Source of the DNA: Selenomonadaceae bacterium
GTDB lineage: Bacteria; Bacillota; Negativicutes; Selenomonadales; Selenomonadaceae
Assembly: GCA_017484235.1 (NCBI GenBank)
Contig: JAFUTM010000021.1
Location: forward strand, 1-5,439
Direction of reading: 5' to 3'
Length of the DNA: 5,439 bases
Positions 1 to 5,439 of the stretch are shown here, piece by piece. The translations under genes and the position numbers were made by a program. Within the stretch, counting starts at the first letter, position 1, and the number at the start of each line of letters is the position of its first letter. A model generated the notes under the pieces. It was not told where the DNA came from. It saw only the letters and a program-made list of their open reading frames with translations, and made no database searches.

Positions 1-5
1 AATTT

Positions 6-81
<76 letters not shown>

Positions 82-141
82 ATATCTACCATACTAATTA
101 TCAGTTACTACTTAACACACTTTCGTCAACCGACATTTAGT

Positions 142-170
142 ATGATAACATTTATTTTTAAATTTGTCAA
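142..170 (-). promoter_or_regulatory. Promoter of the tRNA-Gly gene
   Basis: On the minus strand a perfect -35 hexamer TTGACA (170-165) is followed by a 17-bp spacer and the -10 hexamer TATCAT (147-142), five of six matches to TATAAT. Transcription would start near 135, leaving a leader of about 50 nt before the mature tRNA 5' end at 81, to be removed by RNase P. Hexamers this close to consensus suit a strongly expressed stable-RNA gene. Confidence 0.8.
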
Positions 171-533
171 GCATATTTTTGATAATTTTTAAACTTACGA
201 AAAAGATATCCCAAGCTTGGTGATTCTGTTGGCGAAACTGCAGCGTCATAACTATAGTAATTCTGCTCAGGTCTCTTTCATTGACTCAAACATCTAAATC
301 TAAAAATAATGAATTACAACCTAAAACCTTATGAGTCGGTGCTCTATTCCGATTAGAAAATTCAAATTGATATTAAAGTTGTACCGGGCGTGCATTATTG
401 GAAAAGCAAAGAGAGTCAAAACTATATTTATTAAATTGTATAAAATATATTAGGATATGACGATTCTCACAATACTAAGATAAAATTAATTTTCATTTGC
501 AGGAAGGAAGCGGTTTTTGTTGAAATAATTATT
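171..533. other. AT-rich intergenic region, no gene recognised
   Basis: This stretch separates the divergent tRNA-Gly promoter from the plus-strand exported-protein gene. All frames are interrupted by frequent stops. The longest suggestive reading is a short open stretch of about 22 codons ending at 249-251 with no start or ribosome site. I see no clear terminator, riboswitch or repeat. The right end (about 430-490) is very AT-rich and must carry the promoter of the gene at 548. The best candidates are weak: ATGACG (457-462), 18 bp, TAAAAT (481-486); or a TATAAA at 439-444 with a poor -35. Neither is convincing enough to list separately. Confidence 0.6.
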
Positions 534-542
534 AGGAGGAGA
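534..542 (+). promoter_or_regulatory. Ribosome binding site fixing a TTG start
   Basis: The sequence AGGAGGAGA is a near-perfect Shine-Dalgarno site. The AGGAGG core ends 8 nt before the TTG at 548. No ATG in the same frame is suitably spaced: the first in-frame ATG (563, codon 6) is too far away and lies within the signal-peptide N region. The site therefore supports the uncommon TTG start. Confidence 0.8.
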
Positions 543-547
543 TTGAA

Positions 548-1402
548 TTGAATCGTGGTCTAATGTCAGCGGCAGCAATTTTGATAATGTTTACATCTTC
601 AATGTATGTTTCGGCTTCAACAGCTGATGATGAAATAGCAATTATGGCAGCTAAACAACAGGATAATGGGGCCGGTGATGCTGCCTCTTCAAATGGAAAT
701 GATGTAATTAATGGTAATTCTGGAAACGTAAATGTTGACAATAATGGTAATGACTCTGCGGGTGAACAAGCTAATAATTCTGACAATAACAATGCTTCTA
801 ACACGCAAGACAACAACACGGTAACTCCTGATATTGATCTTGTGAACGCAAATACTGGCAACGTTAATAATGAAACTCATAATGACAGTAATTCAAATAC
901 TGTTAATGGTGCAAATAGTTCTAATGAAGTTAATGTTCCAAATAATGGTGCTAACAACAATGCTGGTGTTTCAAATTCTGTTGTCTCATATGCAAATTTT
1001 AATGAGGCAGCGCAAAAAGTTGGATACATTCCACTCTACATACCGAAAAAATCTGGTTATACAATGAATTATATAGCTGTGATTAATAATAAAATTATTG
1101 AGATTCGATATGGCAGACGCTGGGAACCTAAAGTTACGCTTGCTGTAAGAACTTATAAACGCAACGCCGGTGAAGCGCCGAAGGATATTAGTGGAATCTC
1201 TGGTGTAAAATGGAAGATTGATGTATCAAGTGGAACTACAATTTATATTGCTAGAGTGAATGATAATACCAATGTTGCTGCTTGGTCATATGGTCAGTAT
1301 ACATTTGCAGCGATAACTGAAAATCTTTCGTTTGCGGCTTTTCATTCATTGATAATAGATGAGCTTGTTGATTTGTGCAGTCATTATTTTATTGATTTAT
1401 AA
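548..1402 (+). CDS. Exported protein with Asn-rich linker and C-terminal DUF4367-like domain
   Basis: This is a 284-residue protein of unknown function. Residues 1-26 look like a signal peptide: short N region with Arg3, a hydrophobic core, and possible cleavage after VSA (21-23) or STA (24-26). I see no lipobox cysteine and no second membrane segment. Residues about 40-144 are a low-complexity linker, 36 Asn in 105 residues, and there is no Lys or Arg from 37 to 156. Residues about 149-284 look folded: an FNEAAQKVGY-IPLYIPK start, a strand-rich middle, an AAWSYGQYTF strand, and a final helix. That order resembles DUF4367-type domains, found at the exported end of some anti-sigma and envelope proteins. 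This match is from memory and unverified. The TTG start is chosen for its strong ribosome site. purB follows after 23 nt with no terminator between, so cotranscription is likely. The linker suggests a surface or periplasmic location. I propose no biochemical role. Confidence 0.85.
   Translation: MNRGLMSAAAILIMFTSSMYVSASTADDEIAIMAAKQQDNGAGDAASSNGNDVINGNSGNVNVDNNGNDSAGEQANNSDNNNASNTQDNNTVTPDIDLVNANTGNVNNETHNDSNSNTVNGANSSNEVNVPNNGANNNAGVSNSVVSYANFNEAAQKVGYIPLYIPKKSGYTMNYIAVINNKIIEIRYGRRWEPKVTLAVRTYKRNAGEAPKDISGISGVKWKIDVSSGTTIYIARVNDNTNVAAWSYGQYTFAAITENLSFAAFHSLIIDELVDLCSHYFIDL
665..979 (+). repeat. Low-complexity Asn-rich coding tract
   Basis: This is the part of the exported-protein gene encoding residues 40-144. 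It is built from irregular reiterations of AAT and AAC codons mixed with Ser, Gly, Asp, Thr and Val. The motif GNVN occurs twice (residues 59-62 and 104-107), in similar settings (NSGNVNV and NTGNVNN). Repeats are imperfect, so this is compositional bias rather than a clean tandem array. Such tracts can change length by slippage, and both AAT and AAC are used, which would limit it. Confidence 0.65.
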
Positions 1403-1425
1403 TAATTTGGTGGAGGTAAAATTTA

Positions 1426-2718
1426 ATGATAGAACGATACACACTGCCGGAAATGGGTGCTATTTGGTCACTGCAAAACGAGTGGCAGACTATTTTAAAT
1501 GTTGAACTTGCCGCTTGTGATGCGATGGCGGAGCTTGGTGAAATTCCAGTTGAAGCTGCTAAAAACATTCGCAATAAAGCGGCATTTAACATTGATCGAA
1601 TCAAAGAGATTGAATCTGTTACACATCACGATATTATTGCGTTCTTAACAAATGTGGCTGAAAATGTGGGCGAGGATTCTAAATACGTCCACAAAGGTCT
1701 CACGTCCAGCGATGTTAAAGATACCGCAATTTGTCTGATGATGAAGCAGTCAGCTGACATTATTATTGATGACTTGAATAAATTTCGTGATGTGTTAAGA
1801 CGACGTGCTGTCGAATTTAAACATACTCCTTGCATTGGTCGTACACACGGTATCCACGCGGAGCCTATGACTTTTGGTCTAAAATTACTGCTTTGGAGTG
1901 ACGAGATTGAACGAGATATTGAACGTGTTGAGCACGCAAAAAAAATCGTTTCGGTAGGAAAACTCAGCGGCGCAGTTGGCACATATTCTAATATTGATCC
2001 TAAAATTGAAGAATTGGTCTGTAAAAAATTAGAATTGACACCTGCTCGATTGGCAACACAAGTAATTCAAAGAGACCGCCACGCTGAATATATGACGACA
2101 CTTGCGATTGTGGCCTCCACTTTGGAAAAAATTGCAACTGAGATACGCAATCTGCAGCGGACAGATATTCGTGAAGCTGAAGAATATTTCTCACCTGGTC
2201 AGAAAGGTTCTTCGGCAATGCCTCATAAGCGTAATCCAATTAACTGTGAACGCGTTGCCGGTATGGCGCGTCTTGTTCGTGGCAATGCAATTGCGGCTAT
2301 GGAAGATATTACTCTTTGGCACGAGCGCGACATCTCTCACTCTTCAGTGGAACGTGTCATCTTGCCGGATTCAACGATTAACGTCGATTACTGCACACGG
2401 AAGATTACAAATATTGTTGATAAATTGCTTGTCTATCCAGAGGCAATGCTTCATAATATGAATCGGACTGGCGGTTCGATTTACAGTCAGCGGCTTATGC
2501 TGGAAGTAGTCGGTAAAGGTGTCCTGCGCGAAGAGGCATACAAATGGGTGCAGCGTAATGCAATGAAACGCTGGATGGAAGGTCAGGACTTCAAAACCAA
2601 CGTTGAAAATGATCCAGATATCACTAAGTATCTGACCAAAGAAGAGATTGACGACTGCTTCGATTATAAGTTCTTTCTCCGTCACGTTGATATGATTTTT
2701 GAACGTTTCGGGCTATAA
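1426..2718 (+). CDS. purB: Adenylosuccinate lyase
   Basis: This 430-residue enzyme of the fumarase/aspartase superfamily is cytosolic and works as a homotetramer. It removes fumarate from adenylosuccinate to give AMP, and from SAICAR to give AICAR. The length is typical of the bacterial short form. Visible motifs are THHD (66-69, His68), VHKGLTSSD (88-96, His89), GRTHGIHAEP (138-147, His141) and the mobile signature loop GSSAMPHKRNP (261-271), with the Ser262/Ser263 pair that carries the catalytic base. Residues 68, 89, 141 and 262 fall at the numbering known for the Bacillus subtilis enzyme, so no internal insertion or deletion separates them. The start ATG has a GGAGG site (1412-1416) 9 nt upstream. 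It follows the exported-protein gene by 23 nt and precedes purA by 102 nt. It appears intact, and I would expect full activity. Confidence 0.97.
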   Translation: MIERYTLPEMGAIWSLQNEWQTILNVELAACDAMAELGEIPVEAAKNIRNKAAFNIDRIKEIESVTHHDIIAFLTNVAENVGEDSKYVHKGLTSSDVKDTAICLMMKQSADIIIDDLNKFRDVLRRRAVEFKHTPCIGRTHGIHAEPMTFGLKLLLWSDEIERDIERVEHAKKIVSVGKLSGAVGTYSNIDPKIEELVCKKLELTPARLATQVIQRDRHAEYMTTLAIVASTLEKIATEIRNLQRTDIREAEEYFSPGQKGSSAMPHKRNPINCERVAGMARLVRGNAIAAMEDITLWHERDISHSSVERVILPDSTINVDYCTRKITNIVDKLLVYPEAMLHNMNRTGGSIYSQRLMLEVVGKGVLREEAYKWVQRNAMKRWMEGQDFKTNVENDPDITKYLTKEEIDDCFDYKFFLRHVDMIFERFGL

Positions 2719-2763
2719 TTAAATTATTAAATTTTTAAAGTGCTATGAAAAAATAGAGTTTTA

Positions 2764-2772
2764 TGATATAAT
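2764..2772 (+). promoter_or_regulatory. Extended -10 promoter for purA
   Basis: A perfect TATAAT (2767-2772) is preceded by TGA, giving the TGN extended -10 element. At 16-18 bp upstream no good -35 is seen; the best 17-bp alignment (2744-2749, TATGAA) matches poorly. Extended -10 promoters can work without one. Transcription would start near 2779, giving a leader of about 42 nt before purA. No terminator precedes it, so purA could be expressed both from here and by read-through from purB. I recognise no riboswitch in the short leader. Confidence 0.6.
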
Positions 2773-2820
2773 CAAAAGATATTATAAGACTTTATTTTTT
2801 TGTTTGGAGTGAGATAGAAT

Positions 2821-4107
2821 ATGTCAACATTAGTTATAACTGGTACGCAATGGGGCGACGAGGGCAAGTGTAAAATCGTCGACTACCTTGCACAACAGGC
2901 AGATACCGTCGTCAGATTTCAAGGCGGCTCCAACGCCGGACATACTGTTACTGTTAATAATGAAGAATACAAACTTCGTCTTCTGCCGTCCGGCATCTTA
3001 TATAAAGGTACTAAATGCATAATTGGCAACGGCGTCGTTGTCGATCCTCAGTGCATATTGGAAGAAATGGACGCAATGACGGCACGCGGTATTGATATTA
3101 GCGGTATTAGAATATCTAATCGTGCTCACGTCGTTATGCCTTATCATAAGATTATTGACGAGCTCAGCGATGAGGCACGCGCCTTCCACAAAATTGGCAC
3201 AACTAAACGCGGTATTGGTCCTTGCTATATGGATCGTGACGACCGCATCGGCATTCGTATGTGTGATTTAATTGATGACTATGAATTTGAGAGACGAGTT
3301 TGGCAAATTCTTCCTCAGAAAAATGAGATGATTATGAGAATTTACCGTCACGAGCCGGTGAGTTTTTCTGCAATTGTGGCTGAGTATAAAGGATATGCTG
3401 AGCGGCTTCGTCCATATGTCTGTGATACAATTCCGCTTTTGAATGATGAAATTGATGCTGGTCATAAGGTTTTATTTGAAGGTGCACAGGCGACAATGCT
3501 TGATATTGATTATGGAACCTATCCTTATGTAACGGCAAGTCACCCAGTCAGCGGTGGTGTGTCAGTTGGAACAGGCGTCGCGCCGAAAAAGATTGACAAA
3601 GTTATCGGCGTTGTTAAGGCTTACTGTACTCGTGTTGGTGAAGGTCCGTTCCCAACTGAACAACTGAACGAAATCGGCGAAAAACTGCGTAATAATGGTC
3701 ATGAATATGGTACTGTCACCGGTCGCCCGCGCAGAACCGGCTGGCTTGACGCCTACGTTGTAAAGTATGCTGGATTAATATCCGGTATTGATTATATGGC
3801 GGTTACTCGTCTGGATATTCTCGATGATTTCGACGAGATTAAAATGTGCGTTGGTTACAAGTTTAATGGTCAGATGTTAAATGAGATGCCGGCTTCATTA
3901 AAGGTATTGGCTGCAGTCGAACCTGTTTATGAGACTTTTGACGGCTGGAAAACAGATACAAGCAAAATTCGTAATTATGACGATCTGCCTGAAAATGCAA
4001 AAAAATATCTCCAGCGTATGGCTGAAGTTACAAATATAGAGCTTGCTATTGTTTCTGTTGGTCCAAATCGCGATCAGACTATTGTAATCAAAGAAAATCT
4101 GTTTTAA
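2821..4107 (+). CDS. purA: Adenylosuccinate synthetase
   Basis: This 428-residue cytosolic enzyme, normal in length for bacteria, joins IMP and aspartate using GTP to form adenylosuccinate, the substrate of PurB just upstream. Family landmarks are in order: the nucleotide loop QWGDEGKCK (10-18) with catalytic Asp13; QGGSNAGHT (34-42) with catalytic His41; GTTKRGIGPCY (126-136), the IMP-binding loop with Arg130; EGAQATMLD (220-228); the GGVSVGTG turn; RVGEGPFPTE (271-280); TGRPRRTGWLD (300-310); TRLD (329-332), the guanine-recognition motif; and SVGPNRDQT near the C terminus. Two departures stand out: residue 17 is Cys where the family has Gly in GDEGKGK, and Arg330 replaces the usual Lys of TKLD. 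Everything else is intact. The ATG is preceded by TGGAGTGAGA (2805-2814), an acceptable ribosome site. A hairpin terminator follows at 4213. Confidence 0.97.
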   Translation: MSTLVITGTQWGDEGKCKIVDYLAQQADTVVRFQGGSNAGHTVTVNNEEYKLRLLPSGILYKGTKCIIGNGVVVDPQCILEEMDAMTARGIDISGIRISNRAHVVMPYHKIIDELSDEARAFHKIGTTKRGIGPCYMDRDDRIGIRMCDLIDDYEFERRVWQILPQKNEMIMRIYRHEPVSFSAIVAEYKGYAERLRPYVCDTIPLLNDEIDAGHKVLFEGAQATMLDIDYGTYPYVTASHPVSGGVSVGTGVAPKKIDKVIGVVKAYCTRVGEGPFPTEQLNEIGEKLRNNGHEYGTVTGRPRRTGWLDAYVVKYAGLISGIDYMAVTRLDILDDFDEIKMCVGYKFNGQMLNEMPASLKVLAAVEPVYETFDGWKTDTSKIRNYDDLPENAKKYLQRMAEVTNIELAIVSVGPNRDQTIVIKENLF

Positions 4108-4212
4108 AATTGAGTTCTTCTTGAATTGAAAGGTATTAAAAAATCGAAAAAAAGTAAAGTCAGACCATTAAGTTATGGCCATCAATATACAAAATAAACA
4201 TTAATTAAAAAA

Positions 4213-4253
4213 TCTTTGTCTATAATCACGTGTTTATAGATGAAGGTTTTTTT
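4213..4253 (+). terminator. Rho-independent terminator after purA
   Basis: In plus-strand RNA, 4213-4225 pairs with 4234-4246. The core is TCTATAA/TTATAGA, extended outwards by wobble and Watson-Crick pairs to about 13 bp, around an 8-nt loop containing CACGTG. Seven T follow at 4247-4253. It lies about 105 nt past the purA stop, with no better candidate between. The G-U wobbles favour the plus orientation, but A-rich sequence at 4205-4212 could let the core also act on minus-strand transcripts that pass the rpsI terminator. Confidence 0.75.
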
Positions 4254-4257
4254 ATAT

Positions 4258-4298
4258 AAAAAAACAAACTCTCTCCGATAAGTGTCGAAAAGAGTTTG
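4258..4298 (-). terminator. Rho-independent terminator after rpsI
   Basis: On the minus strand an 8-bp stem CAAACTCT/AGAGTTTG (4298-4291 with 4272-4265) encloses a second small stem, CGAC/ATCG with one G-U pair. It is followed by seven T (4264-4258). It begins 20 nt past the rpsI stop codon, the classic position. The plus strand has no T tract on the far side, so the orientation is clear. Confidence 0.85.
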
Positions 4299-4317
4299 CA
4301 ATGTGATAAAAAATGTT

Positions 4318-4710
4318 TTAACGTTTTGAGAACTGTGAAGCTTTACGAGCTTTTTTGAGACCGTACTTACGACGCTCTTTTTCACGTGCATCACGGGTAA
4401 CAAAACCGGTTTTTTTAAGTGCAGGACGTAATCCGGCATCTAATTCCATAAGCGCTCTGGTTATTCCGTGACGGATCGCACCAGCCTGACCACTTGTGCC
4501 GCCGCCCTTAACGTTGGCAATAACATCATATTTATCGTTCATTTCTGTTAAAACAAGCGGCTGTCTGACGATTAATTCAAGAGTCTGAAGTCCCAAATAT
4601 TCTTTCATATCGCGTCCATTAATAGTGACCTTGCCATCACCAGGAACAAGGCGCACACGTGCAACCGAACTCTTTCTGCGACCGGTGCCATAATAACTGA
4701 CTTGTGCCAT
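4318..4710 (-). CDS. rpsI: 30S ribosomal protein S9
   Basis: This 130-residue protein is the standard bacterial S9 length. S9 sits in the head of the small subunit, and its C-terminal tail reaches the P-site tRNA anticodon loop. Visible landmarks are the N-terminal YYGTGRRKSSVARVRL (6-21), the signature GGGTSGQAGAIRHGITRAL (69-87), a basic segment RDAREKERRKYGLKKARK (106-123), and the terminal QFSKR with the functional SKR end. The tail reads ARKASQFSKR; many relatives have Pro where Ser125 stands, a minor change. The start ATG has a GGAGG site (4722-4718) with 7-nt spacing. It is the second gene of the rplM-rpsI operon, 78 nt after rplM, and is closed by the terminator at 4258-4298. Confidence 0.98.
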   Translation of the reverse strand: MAQVSYYGTGRRKSSVARVRLVPGDGKVTINGRDMKEYLGLQTLELIVRQPLVLTEMNDKYDVIANVKGGGTSGQAGAIRHGITRALMELDAGLRPALKKTGFVTRDAREKERRKYGLKKARKASQFSKR

Positions 4711-4788
4711 AAAATTTCCTCCATTAATGATAATTAATCAAATAAACTAATTACCTTATAATATCATCAAAAACATTTTACTGAAAAA

Positions 4789-5274
4789 TTACTTGAGTTG
4801 TTGTGCATGTTTAGATACAAAAATATCATTAAGTTCAAGCAACTCTGGTTTTTGTGCAGCGTGAGGATGCTTGTCTGATTTATAAACGTGAAGCTTTCTG
4901 AACATATCAGCACCAAGTTTATTTTTTGGAAGCATACCCTTTACAGCGTGCTCAATAACGCGTTCTGGGAACTTTTTCATCCATTCACCAGCTGAAGCGA
5001 ACTTCGCACCGCCTAAATAACCGGTGTGGTGGAAATACAACTTCTTTCTGAACTTTCTACCAGTAAATGCTGCTTTTTCTGCGTTGATGACTATAACAAA
5101 ATCGCCTGTATCAACGTGAGGTGTAAAATTAGGTTTATCTTTTCCGCGCAATATTTTCGCAATTTCTGTAGCCATTCTGCCAACAGTTTTGCCGGCTGCA
5201 TCTACCAAATACCATTTGCGCTGTCCAACCATATCTTCTGATTTAGCCATAACAGTTGACTTTATTGGGTTCAT
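4789..5274 (-). CDS. rplM: 50S ribosomal protein L13
   Basis: L13 is an early-assembling protein of the large subunit that binds 23S rRNA. This copy has 161 residues against about 142-147 in well-known homologues. The conserved body is clear: RKWYLVDAAGKTVGR (19-33), RGKDKPNFTPHVDTGD (43-58), HHTGYLGG (82-89), the signature AVKGMLPKNKLG (110-121), MFRKLHVY (124-131) and HPHAAQKPELLEL (136-148), where many L13 proteins end. The extra length is about 7 residues at the N terminus and 13 at the C terminus (149-161). An internal ATG at codon 9 (plus 5250-5248) would remove the N-terminal extra, but no ribosome site precedes it, whereas the first ATG has a G-rich site 10 nt upstream. It leads the rplM-rpsI operon, with a promoter at 5384-5412. 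Confidence 0.96.
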   Translation of the reverse strand: MNPIKSTVMAKSEDMVGQRKWYLVDAAGKTVGRMATEIAKILRGKDKPNFTPHVDTGDFVIVINAEKAAFTGRKFRKKLYFHHTGYLGGAKFASAGEWMKKFPERVIEHAVKGMLPKNKLGADMFRKLHVYKSDKHPHAAQKPELLELNDIFVSKHAQQLK

Positions 5275-5284
5275 TACTTTATAT

Positions 5285-5291
5285 CCCCCTT
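5285..5291 (-). promoter_or_regulatory. Ribosome binding site of rplM
   Basis: On the minus strand the sequence AAGGGGG ends 10 nt before the ATG at 5274. It differs from AAGGAGG by one base, which still allows a G-U pair with 16S rRNA. No comparable site stands before the alternative ATG at 5250, so this site decides for the longer L13. Confidence 0.6.
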
Positions 5292-5317
5292 AATAAATTG
5301 ACAAATTTTATTTATTT

Positions 5318-5371
5318 ACGAATGGCGAAACTAACAACGCCCGGGGCTTTGGAAACGTACACTATTTTCGT
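5318..5371 (-). promoter_or_regulatory. Possible structured 5' leader of rplM (L13-leader type)
   Basis: Inside the roughly 100-nt untranslated leader of rplM lies a GC-rich island in otherwise AT-rich sequence. In minus-strand RNA, ACGAA (5371-5367) can pair with UUCGU (5322-5318), closing a domain that contains a GGCG/CGCC hairpin with a 10-nt loop (5341-5338 with 5327-5324). Ribosomal-protein leaders of the L13 type, by which a protein represses its own operon, are known in Bacillota. The location fits, but I cannot confirm that the sequence matches that family. The folding was judged by eye only. Confidence 0.4.
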
Positions 5372-5383
5372 CATATGCGTATT

Positions 5384-5412
5384 ATTTTAACTAAAATATT
5401 TCATTAAGTCAA
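5384..5412 (-). promoter_or_regulatory. Promoter of the rplM-rpsI operon
   Basis: On the minus strand the -35 hexamer TTGACT (5412-5407), a 17-bp spacer and the -10 hexamer TAAAAT (5389-5384) each match consensus in five of six positions. The upstream flank is almost pure A/T, which could act as an UP element. Transcription would begin near 5377, about 100 nt before the rplM start, leaving room for the leader structure. Confidence 0.75.
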
Positions 5413-5439
5413 GTAATTTAGAAATTTTTATAATAAATC

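Noticed and set aside
211..220. Perfect 10-bp palindrome CCAAGCTTGG as an operator
   Set aside because: Isolated and without a second copy; it is not positioned at either promoter, and one such palindrome has little weight.
186..251. Possible C-terminal remnant of a protein in the plus strand (about 22 codons ending at 249-251)
   Set aside because: No start, no ribosome site, stops just upstream and no recognisable family.
532..861. Open reading frame of 109 codons on the minus strand opposite the exported-protein gene
   Set aside because: It is antisense to a gene with a strong ribosome site and signal peptide. The openness comes from the biased AAT/AAC composition of the Asn tract, and no ribosome site supports it.
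1398..1403. TATAAT overlapping the stop codon before purB, as a purB promoter
   Set aside because: No -35 at normal spacing, and the implied start near 1410 would leave the Shine-Dalgarno site at the extreme 5' end of the transcript. An AT-rich stop region gives this by chance.
4182..4439. 85-codon minus-strand frame across the terminators and the rpsI 3' end
   Set aside because: It overlaps both hairpins and the well-supported rpsI frame, so it is a shadow.
4756..4786. Internal promoter between rplM and rpsI
   Set aside because: A TATTAT-like sequence exists on the minus strand but has no matching -35. The 78-nt gap is simply AT-rich.

Overview
The window reads as ordinary chromosome from an AT-rich, Gram-positive-lineage bacterium. 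Shine-Dalgarno sites are strong (GGAGG cores), promoters are sigma-A-like, and a ribosomal-protein pair has its own terminator. The PurA motif GIGPCYMD and the overall look of PurA, L13 and S9 suggest low-GC Bacillota, perhaps the class Negativicutes. That placement is inference from memory of the families, with low confidence. No transposase, integrase, phage gene, CRISPR array or defence gene is visible.

Layout, left to right. (1) A complete tRNA-Gly(GCC) gene with encoded CCA lies on the minus strand at 6-81, behind a textbook promoter at 142-170. (2) Positions 171-533 are AT-rich non-coding sequence. They hold the upstream region of the next gene and nothing else I can name. (3) A plus-strand cluster follows: an exported protein of unknown function with an Asn-rich linker (548-1402, TTG start); purB, adenylosuccinate lyase (1426-2718), only 23 nt downstream; and purA, adenylosuccinate synthetase (2821-4107), after a 102-nt gap that carries an extended -10 promoter. 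(4) A convergent intergenic region (4108-4317) holds two hairpin terminators almost back to back, one per strand. (5) On the minus strand, rplM (L13) and rpsI (S9) form the usual two-gene operon. It is driven by a consensus-like promoter at 5384-5412, with a leader of about 100 nt containing a GC-rich, foldable segment.

PurA and PurB together make AMP from IMP: PurA condenses IMP with aspartate using GTP, and PurB removes fumarate from adenylosuccinate. PurB also acts earlier in de novo purine synthesis, on SAICAR. Why an exported protein sits directly in front of purB is not explained by the pathway. The L13/S9 unit is a housekeeping ribosomal operon that converges on the purine genes.

I do not see a convincing undescribed system. 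The points most worth a second look are a Gly-to-Cys substitution in the PurA nucleotide-binding loop, the exported Asn-rich protein tied to purB, and the structured leader upstream of rplM.
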